Shown: positions 36,507 to 45,578, counted from the first letter of the stretch. The stretch is DNA of 64,000 nt from Gammaproteobacteria bacterium (GCA_012103455.1 WLWT01000001.1:4223288-4287287), one strand, 5' to 3'. Translations and numbers: made by a program. The notes: generated by a model from the letters alone, not told the origin.

Positions 36507-36784
36507 CCGCCGATCTCCGGTGGCTCGTCACCCACCTCGTAGACGGCGGCGATTGCATACGTCACGGTATTGCGCACCACATTGAACCAACGCCTACAGC
36601 CAGCACTGTGGCACCACTGTTCGCGGTGATCGCCTTTGGTGTTTTTGCGCATGAACAGATAATCCGCCCACTGCTCATCACTCAGTTTCTCAGGCTGCAA
36701 CGGACGCACGATATGGGCTTCACCACCGCAATCGAACTCGCTTTGATCACGCGGCCCACAATAGGGACATTCAATCAACAGCAC
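36503..36784 (-). CDS. soxD: sarcosine oxidase delta subunit
   Basis: A 93-residue zinc-binding subunit beginning MLLIECPYCGPRDQSEFDCG; the cysteines of CPYCG, C in DCGG and the later WCHSAGC and CRRWFNVVRN form the zinc site of the family. The GTG at 36784 is used because GGAGG stands nine bases upstream and the product has the usual length; the frame is open for 35 more codons upstream, inside the end of soxB. It lies between soxB and soxA with a 4-nt overlap to soxA. Confidence 0.9.
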   Translation of the reverse strand: MLLIECPYCGPRDQSEFDCGGEAHIVRPLQPEKLSDEQWADYLFMRKNTKGDHREQWCHSAGCRRWFNVVRNTVTYAIAAVYEVGDEPPEIGG

Positions 36785-36821
36785 GGTGAGAACCCTCCTG
36801 TTTCGGCTCCTGGAAGTGGCG

Positions 36822-38075
36822 CTAGTGAGCCACGCCGGCGGCGCCATGCTCATCGATGAGCGCCCCGGTGGTAAAGCGCTCCAGCGCAAACGCTTCGTTT
36901 AACGGATGCGGCGCATCGTTGGCGATAGTGTGGGCAAAAACCCAACCCGAACCGGGTGTCGCTTTAAAACCACCGGTGCCCCACCCGCAGTTGAAATAGA
37001 GTCCTTTTACCGGCGTCAAACCGATGATGGGACAGGCATCAGGCGCCACATCGACAATGCCTCCCCAACTGCGCAGCATGCGCAATCTGGAAAAACTGGG
37101 GAACAGCTCCACGATGGCCGCCAGCGTGCCCTCCACGATGTCGAAAGAGCCGCGCTGGCCATAACCGTTAAACCCGTCAACGCCCGCCCCGATGACTAGC
37201 TCGCCCTTATCGGACTGGCTGACATAAGCGTGCACCGCGTTCGACATCACCACGGTGTGCAACAGCGGCTTGACGGGCTCGGATACCAGCGCCTGCAACG
37301 GATGGCTTTCGATCGGCAGGCGCATATCGGCCATAGCCGCCAGCACGCTGGCGTGGCCCGCCACCACCACGCCTACGCGCTCAACTTCGATAGTGCCCAG
37401 CGTGGTTTCCACCGCCCGGACGGCGCCGCCCTCACGGCGCAGTCCGATCACCTCACAGTTCTGGATGATATCCACCCCCATGGCATCGGCGGCACGGGCA
37501 AAACCCCAGGCCACAGCATCATGCCGGGCGACGCCACCACGCGGCTGGAACGACGCCCCCAACACGGGATAACGGATATTGGGATCCAAGTTCATGATGG
37601 GCACGATGCGCTGTATTTCTTGCGGATAGACCACCCGGCCATCAATGCCGTTCAAACGGTTGGCATTCACGCGGCGCTCTATGTCGCGCATATCCTGCAA
37701 AGTGTGGCCCAGGTTCAACACGCCGCGCTGGGAAAACATCACGTTGTAGTTGAGTTCGCTGGCTAGGCCTTGCCACAGTTTCAGCGCGTATTCATACAGA
37801 TGCGCCGCCTCGTCCCACAGGTAATTGGAGCGCACTATAGTGGTATTGCGTCCGGTGTTACCGCCCCCAATCCAGCCTTTTTCCAGCACCGCCACGTCGG
37901 TAATGCCATGCACTTTAGCCAGATAATAAGCGGTGGCCAAGCCATGTCCCCCGCCGCCCACTATGATGACCCTATAGCGCCTTCTAGGCGTGGGGGAACG
38001 CCACGCCACCTGCCAGTTGCGGTGGTAGCTGAGTGCGTTGCGGGCCAGGGCGAATATCGAGTACTTCTGCGGCAT
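36822..38075 (-). CDS. soxB: sarcosine oxidase beta subunit
   Basis: A 417-residue flavoprotein subunit of the DAO family. The FAD loop is VIIVGGGGHGLATAYYLAKV near residue 36, followed by the conserved EKGWIGGGNTGRNTTIVRSN with the residues that hold the covalent flavin (the FMN-linking His region), and GLYFNCGWGTGGFKATPGSG near the end. With SoxA, SoxD and SoxG it forms cytosolic sarcosine oxidase. First gene of the sox operon; the 69 bp to galU contain no clear promoter. Confidence 0.95.
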   Translation of the reverse strand: MPQKYSIFALARNALSYHRNWQVAWRSPTPRRRYRVIIVGGGGHGLATAYYLAKVHGITDVAVLEKGWIGGGNTGRNTTIVRSNYLWDEAAHLYEYALKLWQGLASELNYNVMFSQRGVLNLGHTLQDMRDIERRVNANRLNGIDGRVVYPQEIQRIVPIMNLDPNIRYPVLGASFQPRGGVARHDAVAWGFARAADAMGVDIIQNCEVIGLRREGGAVRAVETTLGTIEVERVGVVVAGHASVLAAMADMRLPIESHPLQALVSEPVKPLLHTVVMSNAVHAYVSQSDKGELVIGAGVDGFNGYGQRGSFDIVEGTLAAIVELFPSFSRLRMLRSWGGIVDVAPDACPIIGLTPVKGLYFNCGWGTGGFKATPGSGWVFAHTIANDAPHPLNEAFALERFTTGALIDEHGAAGVAH

Positions 38076-38144
38076 GCATGGATCTCATTGGCAGGGATCA
38101 GCGGGCGGCGGCGACCAGCGCATCGGGCGTTTTACGGTGCTTCA

Positions 38145-39068
38145 TCATTCTCCGGCGGCTGACTTCTCTAGCGCCCAATTTCTCTGGCGGCCGATACGCG
38201 CCTCCACATAGCGCCTGAACTCGTGCCCTAAACCGGGGTGGTCCAACGCCAGTTCGAAAAAAGCCTGTAAAAATCCCAACTTGGCCCCGCAATCAAACCG
38301 TTGGCCATCGAACTCATACGCGCTGACTGGCTCGGTTTCGAGCAAGGTGGCAATAGCGTCAGTCAACTGAATCTCACCACCTGCGCCACGGCCGGTGGTC
38401 TTCAGCAATTGCATAACCTTTGGTGTCAGAACATAGCGTCCCACCACCGCCAGGTTGGACGGTGCATCCACCGGTGCCGGTTTTTCCACTATGGCGTGTA
38501 TGGGCGTCAGTTTTTGTCCTTGCGCCGGCGCTGCATCGACCACGCCGTACCGATCCGTTTGCGCCGGATCCACCCGTTGCACCGCGAGCACACTGTGACC
38601 GCACTGGCCGTAAGCGTCCACTATCTGCCGCATGCAACCCGGACCGCCGCGGGCGTAGATAAAATCATCGGGCAAGAATACAGCGAACGGCGCATCGCCG
38701 ACCGCTGGCAACGCGCACAGCACCGCGTGGCCCAACCCTAACGGCTCCGCTTGGCGCACCGCAACACAAGTGATATGGCCTGGCAAGATGTCGCGCAACT
38801 CTTCCAATAATTCGAGCTTGTTACGCTCGATCAGCTCAGCTTCGAGTTCTACGTTTTTATCGAAATGGTCTTCGATGGCCCGTTTCGACCGGCCCGTGAC
38901 CAAGATGAGATCGGTAATACCGGCGGCGGCGGCCTCCTCGGCAGCGTACTGAATGAGCGGTTTATCGACTACCGGAAGCATTTCCTTAGGGATAGCCTTG
39001 GTTGCCGGCAGGAACCGGCTGCCCAGCCCAGCTACGGGAAAAACCGCTTTGGTGACGGGCGCGATCAT
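38145..39068 (-). CDS. galU: UTP-glucose-1-phosphate uridylyltransferase
   Basis: A 307-residue nucleotidyltransferase that makes UDP-glucose. The nucleotide-binding signature VFPVAGLGSRFLPATKAIPK is at residues 9-28, followed by KEMLPVVDKPLIQYAAEEA. GVVDAAPAQ, IVEKPAP and the loop GRYVLTPKVM are also as expected. The C-terminal ~15 residues (RNWALEKSAAGE) are encoded by a 15-bp repeat pair. It closes a wbpM-galU unit and feeds sugar nucleotides to surface polysaccharide synthesis. Confidence 0.95.
   Translation of the reverse strand: MIAPVTKAVFPVAGLGSRFLPATKAIPKEMLPVVDKPLIQYAAEEAAAAGITDLILVTGRSKRAIEDHFDKNVELEAELIERNKLELLEELRDILPGHITCVAVRQAEPLGLGHAVLCALPAVGDAPFAVFLPDDFIYARGGPGCMRQIVDAYGQCGHSVLAVQRVDPAQTDRYGVVDAAPAQGQKLTPIHAIVEKPAPVDAPSNLAVVGRYVLTPKVMQLLKTTGRGAGGEIQLTDAIATLLETEPVSAYEFDGQRFDCGAKLGFLQAFFELALDHPGLGHEFRRYVEARIGRQRNWALEKSAAGE
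38164..38193. repeat. 15-bp tandem repeat, two units, in the galU C-terminus
   Basis: TTCTCTAGCGCCCAA is followed directly by TTCTCTGGCGGCCGA (12 of 15 identical), covering codons near the end of galU. Confidence 0.65.
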
Positions 39069-39132
39069 CGCTCGGTGATCGCTATTCGCGACGTTATCCC
39101 CGGCATCATGCCCGGGCTCACTCCCGGCCCCC

Positions 39133-41058
39133 TCATCGTCTCGCGCTCTTCAGTTCGACCACATTGTTAGCTTCACGCCCCACGCTATGCCCTTGGGGTA
39201 CGTACTCGGGCACCAATTCCACCACCAAGCGCAGGATCTCGGCCTCATCGAACGAAGCCTCATCGAACCCAGACACACAGGACCGGGCGCAAGCGCCCAA
39301 AAGAGCGTCTAGCCGGGCCTCGAAACGCTCCCAGTCCACGGTACGAAACTCGGCTAAAAGCAATTTATCCCGGACGGTAGCACGCACATTCTCATGCTCG
39401 TGAAACAGCTCCTCGAACAACTTCTCGCCCGGACGCAGACCGGCGTATTCGATCATGATGTCTTTGCCCACGGTTTTGCCGGCAAGCGAAATCATCTGCT
39501 CAGCGAGATAGCTGATGTGCACCGGCTCGCCCATATCCAGCACGTAGATCTCGCCGCCCTGGCCAACCGCTCCAGCCTCCAAAATCAGTTGGCTGGCCTC
39601 CGGGATAGTCATGAAATAGCGCTGCATCGCCGGATCGGTGACGGTCACGGGTCCACCGGCCTCTATTTGCTGCTTGAACAAAGGCACCACACTACCTGCC
39701 GAGCCCAGCACATTACCGAAGCGCACGGTGATATAGCGGGTACCCGGCACCTTGTCGTTGACGTTCTGGCAATAGATCTCGGCGATACGTTTAGTGGCCC
39801 CCATCACGTTGGTTGGATTGACCGCCTTGTCACTGGATATCAGCACCATCGCCGGGGTCTTATGGGCGGCGGCGAGTTCGGCTATGTTGCGTGTTCCCAG
39901 GACGTTGTTGCGCACCGCCTCGCGCACTTGATTTTCGAGCATGGGCACGTGCTTATAGGCGGCGGCGTGAAACACCACATCCGGCTTCTCACTGGCGAAA
40001 AGCTCACTCATACCCGCCCGATCACAGACATCTCCAAGCCGTACAGTGAAGTCCAACCGGGCGAAATTCGACTTCAGTTCCCGCTCGATTTCATACAGGC
40101 CGAATTCGTGTCTATCGACCACGAGCAAACGCCTGGGCGCCAAGCGCGCCAACTGCCGGCATAGTTCCGCACCAATGGAACCGGCACCTCCGGTGACCAT
40201 AATGCAGCGATCCGCGGCACCGGCGCGGATGGTTTCCCAATCGAGCGACACGGGCGCCCGTCCGAGTAGATCGTCTATGGACAGACGGCGAAGATCAGCC
40301 GGCCCGGCGCGGCCGCTCATCAATGCGCGTAAGTCGGGCATGGTTCGAACGGCCACCCCGCCTGCTTCGCACAGCCCGGCCATCCGACGCATCTGCTCGC
40401 CGGTGGCCGAGGGCATCGCCAGTACCACCAACGCCACCGATCGCTGCCGTACCACGCGGGGCAGCTTGCTGCATTTGGCCAATACCCTGATACCGTGGAT
40501 CTCCATCCCTCTCTTAGCCGGATCGTCATCGACAAAGCCGATAGGCCTGAACTGGTGTTGCCGGTCGCGCAGCAGCTCGCGCACCAGACGCTCGCCCGCG
40601 TCACCGGCCCCCACGATGAGCACATTGCGGGCATCGGCGCGATAGAGATTGCGGTCTTTGAGCCAGCGGTAAAGCAAGCGCGGCCCCCCCAACAGCACCA
40701 CCAGCAACAACGCCTGTAACGGTAAAACCGACCGCGGCAATGCCTCCATTCGGGTGACCAAGAAGATGGCAATGGCGGTCACAGCGACACCAACAGCTAC
40801 CGCTTTGACTATGCGTACAAGGTCTGGCAACGAGGCAAAGCGCCACACTCCCCGGTAGAGTCCTTGCATCCAGAACACAGTCCCGTTGATGAGCACCACC
40901 ATCGGCAACAATTGATAAGCTTGCTCAAGGTAGACGAGCGGCACGGGTTCGAGGTTGAAACGCAAGTAGAACGCACCCAACCACGCTACCGGGAGCATCA
41001 GCAGATCATGCACAAACGCCACGCTACGCGAGCGCAACCGAACCACCAATCGTCTCAT
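39133..41058 (-). CDS. WbpM/CapD-like nucleotide-sugar 4,6-dehydratase
   Basis: A 641-residue membrane protein with four N-terminal helices, a first Rossmann domain (NVLIVGAGDAGERLVRELLR near residue 147) and a catalytic SDR domain (DRCIMVTGGAGSIGAELCRQ near 285, followed by VFHAAAYKHVPMLE). The catalytic Tyr is replaced by Met in the pattern SSDKAVNPTNVMGATKR, as is usual for WbpM-type UDP-HexNAc 4,6-dehydratases. These make precursors of O-antigen sugars such as QuiNAc or FucNAc. It follows the wbpL-like gene as in P. aeruginosa. The gap between the two is packed with short repeats. Confidence 0.9.
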   Translation of the reverse strand: MRRLVVRLRSRSVAFVHDLLMLPVAWLGAFYLRFNLEPVPLVYLEQAYQLLPMVVLINGTVFWMQGLYRGVWRFASLPDLVRIVKAVAVGVAVTAIAIFLVTRMEALPRSVLPLQALLLVVLLGGPRLLYRWLKDRNLYRADARNVLIVGAGDAGERLVRELLRDRQHQFRPIGFVDDDPAKRGMEIHGIRVLAKCSKLPRVVRQRSVALVVLAMPSATGEQMRRMAGLCEAGGVAVRTMPDLRALMSGRAGPADLRRLSIDDLLGRAPVSLDWETIRAGAADRCIMVTGGAGSIGAELCRQLARLAPRRLLVVDRHEFGLYEIERELKSNFARLDFTVRLGDVCDRAGMSELFASEKPDVVFHAAAYKHVPMLENQVREAVRNNVLGTRNIAELAAAHKTPAMVLISSDKAVNPTNVMGATKRIAEIYCQNVNDKVPGTRYITVRFGNVLGSAGSVVPLFKQQIEAGGPVTVTDPAMQRYFMTIPEASQLILEAGAVGQGGEIYVLDMGEPVHISYLAEQMISLAGKTVGKDIMIEYAGLRPGEKLFEELFHEHENVRATVRDKLLLAEFRTVDWERFEARLDALLGACARSCVSGFDEASFDEAEILRLVVELVPEYVPQGHSVGREANNVVELKSARR

Positions 41059-41068
41059 TTATGTAAGC

Positions 41069-41207
41069 GGCCTCATCCAAGAGGCCTCATCCAAGGGGCC
41101 TCATTCAAAAAGGGGGTTACTCGCAAAAAAGGTGTTGCTCGCGGGGCACTCATTCGCGGGAGTCATTCACCAGCTATCGTTCAAAAGGGTCCCGTTCAAA
41201 AGGGTCC
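41069..41207. repeat. cluster of short tandem repeats at the wbpL-like/wbpM-like junction
   Basis: Three 14-bp units (GGCCTCATCCAAGA, GGCCTCATCCAAGG, GGCCTCATTCAAAA; 41069-41110) are followed by looser ~15-bp units around CTCGC/ATTCGCGGG, and then by two exact 15-bp units CGTTCAAAAGGGTCC (41178-41207). The last pair encodes the C-terminal DPFER-DPFER of the wbpL-like protein. Confidence 0.8.
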
Positions 41208-42301
41208 GTGCCACCGAGTTCCGCGGCGCCAGGAGCGGCCACCGCGGGATCCGGATCAACAGAATCCGAGCGAGCAAGATCAAGACCTTGGCGGCGTTCC
41301 ATACCCGTGACCAACAGCATCAGCGAAGTGTACGTGAGGGCCAACAAGGTGACCAGGAACCATTGCACCAGCGGCCCGGTAACGTGCGCCCACAGCGCCA
41401 TACCCGCGCTCACTCCCATCAGCAGATAACCGCAACAGACGATGCGTGTGTGGCTCCACCCAAGGCCCACCAAGCGCTGATAGAAATGGCTACGATGGGC
41501 CTGCCAGACCTTCTCGCGCGCCAGCGCTCTTCGCGCCAGCGTTACCGTGGCATCGGCGACGAACGGTGAAAACACCATCGCCCCCACCCACCATGGGAAG
41601 ATCATGTGCACGTGCGCCCAAAGAATCATCGTGCCGGCCAAAAATCCCATAGTCGAGGCGCCTACGTCGCCCATGAAGATACGCGCAGGGGGAAAATTGG
41701 CCGTCAAAAATCCAGCGCAAGCCGCAGCTACCGCCAGGCATAGCAGCGCAAAATGCCAGGCACCTACAGCCGCGCCCAACAAGGCGAGCATGCCGAAGCC
41801 GATAAGCCCCATCCCGCCGGCGAAGCCATCCACGCCGTCCATGAAGTTATACAGATTCGTCATCCAAACGAGCGCCACAGCGGCCACCGCCGCTCCCAAC
41901 ACTGTGGGCACCTGGAATTCGAGGGCCGGTAGCGACCAATGCCCGGGCGCCGCCGCATAGACTACGACGACCACCGCCGCCACAGCGTGGGCCGAGCCTT
42001 TCCAGATGGCATTCACCCCGCGCCAATCATCCAGCAACGAAACAGTGGCGACGATCAGCGCGCCCAGTAACACCGGCGCGAAATGCTGCGCCACATAGCT
42101 GGCATAGCCGGCCACCGCCAAGCCCATGACCGTGGCAAAAATGATGCCCAGCCCACCGCCACGAGGTTTGACACCGTCGTGTAGCGAACGCTCGTTGGCC
42201 TCATCGGCCATAAACCACGGCGTGCGCGGATCAGCCAGCGCAAAGCAGAGCAAAGCAGCCGTGCCGAAAGCAACGATGACCATGACCCAGAGCGCACCCA
42301 T
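41174..42301 (-). CDS. WbpL/WecA-like polyprenyl-phosphate sugar-1-phosphate transferase
   Basis: A 375-residue MraY/WecA-family membrane enzyme with about ten helices. The family markers are DEANERSLHDGVKPRGGGLG near residue 30 (first aspartate loop), MTNLYNFMDGVDGFAGGMGL (metal-binding NFMDG.DG) and FMGDVGASTMGFLAGT; HRSHFYQRLV is the cytoplasmic His loop. It loads the first sugar of an O-antigen or similar polymer onto undecaprenyl phosphate. The ATG at 42301 follows GGGGAGTTAGGTTG and lies just after the epimerase stop. The tail ends in a duplicated DPFER. Confidence 0.9.
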   Translation of the reverse strand: MGALWVMVIVAFGTAALLCFALADPRTPWFMADEANERSLHDGVKPRGGGLGIIFATVMGLAVAGYASYVAQHFAPVLLGALIVATVSLLDDWRGVNAIWKGSAHAVAAVVVVVYAAAPGHWSLPALEFQVPTVLGAAVAAVALVWMTNLYNFMDGVDGFAGGMGLIGFGMLALLGAAVGAWHFALLCLAVAAACAGFLTANFPPARIFMGDVGASTMGFLAGTMILWAHVHMIFPWWVGAMVFSPFVADATVTLARRALAREKVWQAHRSHFYQRLVGLGWSHTRIVCCGYLLMGVSAGMALWAHVTGPLVQWFLVTLLALTYTSLMLLVTGMERRQGLDLARSDSVDPDPAVAAPGAAELGGTDPFERDPFER

Positions 42302-42305
42302 CAAC

Positions 42306-43307
42306 CTAACTCCCCGCAGTTCTACTACCACTGGTGGCGCACATCTGCTCCTGACGCACGATATCCGTGAAGGTATCGCGCAGCGACCGCCGCGCCTGCC
42401 AGCCGGTGTGCTCGGCCAACTTGGCACCGCTGTACCAAGCGGACTCGGTTAGCCGGGCCAATGCCTGCGAATCGAACGGTGACCGGCCCCATAACCGGCC
42501 GATGACATCGCCGATTAAAGCGGCCGGCTTCAACCATGCAACCGGCAGCCGCCAGCGCGCCCTAGCCCGGCCCAAGGCGTCGCGCATGATGGCATCGATC
42601 TCGGCGGTCGAATACGCCTGCGACGGCGCCACTATATAGATTTCGCCACCGGCACACGCGCAACCGCCTACCCGCAGGGCAGCATCAGTCACGTCATCCA
42701 CATGCACCATGGAACGCCGGTTGCCGGCGGCTGCAAGCGGCGGCAGGCGGCGGGCAGCGAGCGCCTTGAACATACGTGTCAGATTGCCTTTCTGGCCAGT
42801 GCCGTGCACCAGCGGTAACCGCAACACCACCACATCGGTGACAGTACCTGCGGCCATTTCTAAAGCGGCCAATTCCGCTGCCCGCTTGCTGCGCCCGTAG
42901 GCCGTAACCGGGCGGCACGGTGCGCACTCATCCAAGCACACCGGCGCCCCCTCCCCCATCGCCTTGACGCTGCTGAAGACAATGACCCGGCGCACGCCAC
43001 CGGCGATGGCCGCCTGCATTACTTCTTGGGTGCCGCGCACATTGGTCCGCTCATAAGCACTCTCCTCACCGCCCGAATCATCGGTAGCATGGGCGTAACC
43101 GGCCAGGTGATAAACCACGTCGATGCCGCTGAAATCATGGTGAATAGGTCCGGATCCGAGTTTGTGCAACAGCGCCTCATCCCACGGGCCGTCCTGCGCC
43201 TCGCGCAAGAGCGCGAGAATCGAAACACCGCGCGCCGCTAACGCCGCGCATAAAACATTGCCGATAAACCCACGCGCGCCGGTCACCGCCACCCGCTTAA
43301 CTTCAGA
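42306..43307 (-). CDS. NAD-dependent epimerase/dehydratase, WbpV/WbpK-like
   Basis: A 333-residue extended SDR with the NAD loop RVAVTGARGFIGNVLCAALA at the start, IDVVYHLAGYAHATDDSG and YGRSKRAAELAALEMAAG with the catalytic Tyr and Lys. In the O-antigen loci of Pseudomonas such genes (wbpV, wbpK) reduce 4-keto-6-deoxy sugar nucleotides made by WbpM and stand right before wbpL; the order is the same here. The GTG at 43307 overlaps the glycosyltransferase stop and has GGAGG five bases upstream, so it is preferred to the longer frame. Confidence 0.9.
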   Translation of the reverse strand, partial: SEVKRVAVTGARGFIGNVLCAALAARGVSILALLREAQDGPWDEALLHKLGSGPIHHDFSGIDVVYHLAGYAHATDDSGGEESAYERTNVRGTQEVMQAAIAGGVRRVIVFSSVKAMGEGAPVCLDECAPCRPVTAYGRSKRAAELAALEMAAGTVTDVVVLRLPLVHGTGQKGNLTRMFKALAARRLPPLAAAGNRRSMVHVDDVTDAALRVGGCACAGGEIYIVAPSQAYSTAEIDAIMRDALGRARARWRLPVAWLKPAALIGDVIGRLWGRSPFDSQALARLTESAWYSGAKLAEHTGWQARRSLRDTFTDIVRQEQMCATSGSRTAGS

Positions 43308-44499
43308 CACCGCCGCCTCCCGTTGCATCGAGCAGCGCGGCATAGAGCGCGAGCGTGTCCCCGATCACGCGGGTCTCGCTAAATTCGCTTTCCACCAATT
43401 GCCGCGCCTGCCCACCCATCCGTGCGCGCGCTGCCGCATCCGCCATCATCGCCACCAGGGCGCCGGCCAATGCCTCGGCATCGCCCGCTGGCACGGTGAT
43501 CGCGCTGACGCCGGCCACGGCAATCTCCCGGCAGCCGGCGACATCCGTCGCCACCAGGGGCCGGCCACAAGCGGCCGCCTCGAGCAACGCTTTGGGCAAC
43601 CCTTCACGATAAGAGGGAAGCACGGCAATGTGCGCTTGGCGCCACACCTCGCGGACGTCTTCCACATGGCCTAACCACTGCACTAGACCCTGCGCCACCC
43701 AGGCGCGCACTTGCTGTTCGGCTAGTGACGCCGGGTTAGCGGGATCGGTGGTGCCGGCCACGAGCACGGTGAGGGGCACACCACGGGCCTTGAGCAAGCG
43801 TGCCGCCTCAACCAATTCCCCGATGCCCTTGTCCCACAACAGCCGCGCCACCATGGCGGCAGTGAGCGGCGCAAAGGACTCGCTGCCGCAGGATTCGGGC
43901 ACCGGCGGTTCCGGCAGCGGCTGGAAGTAATGCACATCTACGCCGGAACCGCGGATCAGATGGATTTGTTCAGGCGCCACCCCGAATTGCCGCATCAAAG
44001 CCTGGTCATCCGCATTCTGCACGATAACCCGCCGCTCACCATAGCGCAGTACAGGACCTAGCACGGTGCGTACCAACCGCGCCGTGAGCGAGCGTTTGGC
44101 GGTCTCGGATGCGAACAGATAACCCAATCCAGCCAGTGCGTTGACGATGCGCACACCGGGGATCGAACCGGCCACCAACGAACCGTACAATACCGGTTTC
44201 ATGGCCACGTGGTGGGCGATGTGCGGGCGTATTTGCCGATACAACCGGAACAGACGCGCCAGCAAAAGTACCTCCCGCCAAACCCTTTTATCGCCCCGGC
44301 GCATGTCCAGCGGATGCAGTTGCAGACCGGCCTCTTCGATACGGGCACCGTGCTCGCGTACCCGGGTCACCACATGCACTTCGTATCCTGCCGCCTTAGC
44401 CGCCCGCGCCAGCGGCAGACGGTGAGAGCAGAAATACCAGTCCTCGGTCACCAGGAAAAGGAGCTTAGGGGTCAACCTGCACTGCCCTCCCCCTGGCAT
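43303..44499 (-). CDS. family 4 glycosyltransferase
   Basis: A 398-residue GT-B fold transferase of the GT4 kind. The N-terminal domain has FLVTEDWYFCSHRLPLARAA and RRGDKRVWREVLLLARLF. The donor domain has MVARLLWDKGIGELVEAARL and the EX7E region in VLPSYREGLPKALLEAAACG. It probably adds a sugar during O-antigen repeat assembly (WbpU/WbpT-like). An in-frame GTG at 44511 right after the asnB remnant is an alternative start. It overlaps the epimerase by 5 bases. Confidence 0.88.
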   Translation of the reverse strand: MPGGGQCRLTPKLLFLVTEDWYFCSHRLPLARAAKAAGYEVHVVTRVREHGARIEEAGLQLHPLDMRRGDKRVWREVLLLARLFRLYRQIRPHIAHHVAMKPVLYGSLVAGSIPGVRIVNALAGLGYLFASETAKRSLTARLVRTVLGPVLRYGERRVIVQNADDQALMRQFGVAPEQIHLIRGSGVDVHYFQPLPEPPVPESCGSESFAPLTAAMVARLLWDKGIGELVEAARLLKARGVPLTVLVAGTTDPANPASLAEQQVRAWVAQGLVQWLGHVEDVREVWRQAHIAVLPSYREGLPKALLEAAACGRPLVATDVAGCREIAVAGVSAITVPAGDAEALAGALVAMMADAAARARMGGQARQLVESEFSETRVIGDTLALYAALLDATGGGGV

Positions 44500-44511
44500 A
44501 AAAGACAACAC

Positions 44512-44880
44512 TCAATGGGATGCCTCCAACCAGCCTTGCAACATCAGTACCGTCCATAACCGATGAGCGTAATCCGCCGCGCCACCCCGGTGTGTGCGCC
44601 ACATCCGCGTCACCCACGGCACATTCAAAAGGCCCTGTTCCACCAAGGTAGACTCGCTCAGTAGATCATCGGCCCAAGACTTCAGCGGCCCGCGCAACCA
44701 CTGCGTCAACGGCACGGCAAACCTAACCCCCCTCGCCCGTCAAACACACGGTCGCCTGTTTCCGCACCAACCGCGCAAGCAGCAGCGTGGGCAGTTGCGA
44801 AGAATCGGCGAATGGTTCGTCACACACCGCGGCAATGCCCGGGGCCAACTCCAGCGCATCCGCTGGCCGCGCTCTAGCGG
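44512..44880 (-). pseudogene. asparagine synthetase (AsnB/WbpS-like) remnant with internal deletion
   Basis: Two separate parts of an asparagine synthetase can be read on the minus strand. About 44733-44880 encodes the PP-loop region (ADALELAPGIAAVCDEPFAD, then SSQLPTLLLARLV and TVCLTGEGG). About 44512-44721 encodes the C-terminal end (RFAVPLTQWLRGPLKSWADD through HRLWTVLMLQGWLE). The ~150-200 residues that normally lie between them, and the N-terminal glutaminase domain, are gone, and the two parts are in different frames. WbpS-type asparagine synthetase homologues amidate sugars in the P. aeruginosa O6 locus, so this seems a decayed member of the polysaccharide cluster. Confidence 0.8.
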
Positions 44881-45437
44881 TGGCGGCTCCGGCGGATTAG
44901 CGCAGTATCGCAAACAGCCCGCTAGCGTGCAGACCTGTGGGCAACCCATGAGGGACGATGGCCGGATCATAAGCAGTGATCATAAGCAGTGATCATAGCT
45001 GGACGCCGTAGCTGCACCTGGTGGCCGATGCCCAGCGGTTGCCGCTGCTGGCTGCAAGCGTAGGCAACGCCTCTTCCCCGCGCTTCAATTCATAGACATG
45101 CACATGTCCAAGCCTATGTTGCTACCCCTTGTCCGGGGGCTACAAGCCGTGGTCTTTGCTAGCGGCGGCGATAACACCGTCCTTCATTGGCATTCGAGTG
45201 ACGACTAGAACCCGTAGTAGGGCGCTGGCTCGGTTTCAGACTAGTGCTGATCATCGAAAAGAAGCGCTGAAAGTAGTTGCGTGCGTGTGCTCTTAGCGGG
45301 CCACCTCGACACAATCAAAATATCCTAAACTATGAGGGCATCAAAGCTCACAAACGGTGATCAACAGCTTTAATTTCAAAGCCACCTACAAATCAAATTT
45401 GGCTTTACCGTTGCTTCCGACTTGCTCTCTATCCAAA
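44881..45437. other. intergenic DNA without recognised gene
   Basis: About 560 bp between the asnB remnant and MITE copy 3. A 13-bp tandem repeat sits at 44965-44998. The rest has no open frame that looks coding and no RNA gene that I recognise; it is plausibly decayed DNA from the end of the polysaccharide locus. Confidence 0.5.
44965..44998. repeat. 13-bp tandem repeat, 2.6 units
   Basis: GATCATAAGCAGT occurs twice in a row without mismatch (44965-44990), followed by the partial unit GATCATAG. Confidence 0.8.
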
Positions 45438-45578
45438 GGGCGCCTCTAACAAATAGTCATTGTTTCGTGAGTGCAAGGAAGCACCGCGCGCACAACCGCA
45501 GTGTATAGGTGATACCTGAGGATTGGAGCACGGCACTGACGCCGCAATCGCGGAAAAAGTGCATTTTTAGAGGTGCCC
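45438..45578. mobile_element. MITE copy 3 (141 bp)
   Basis: Complete copy from GGGCGCCTCTAAC to ATTTTTAGAGGTGCCC, in the orientation of copies 1 and 5. Flanking 4-mers CAAA and TAAA agree at three of four bases. It lies about 70 bp downstream of radA in the direction of transcription. Confidence 0.85.

Noticed and set aside
44594..44992. 132-codon plus-strand frame over the asnB remnant
   Set aside because: It is antisense to recognisable asparagine synthetase fragments and has no features of its own.
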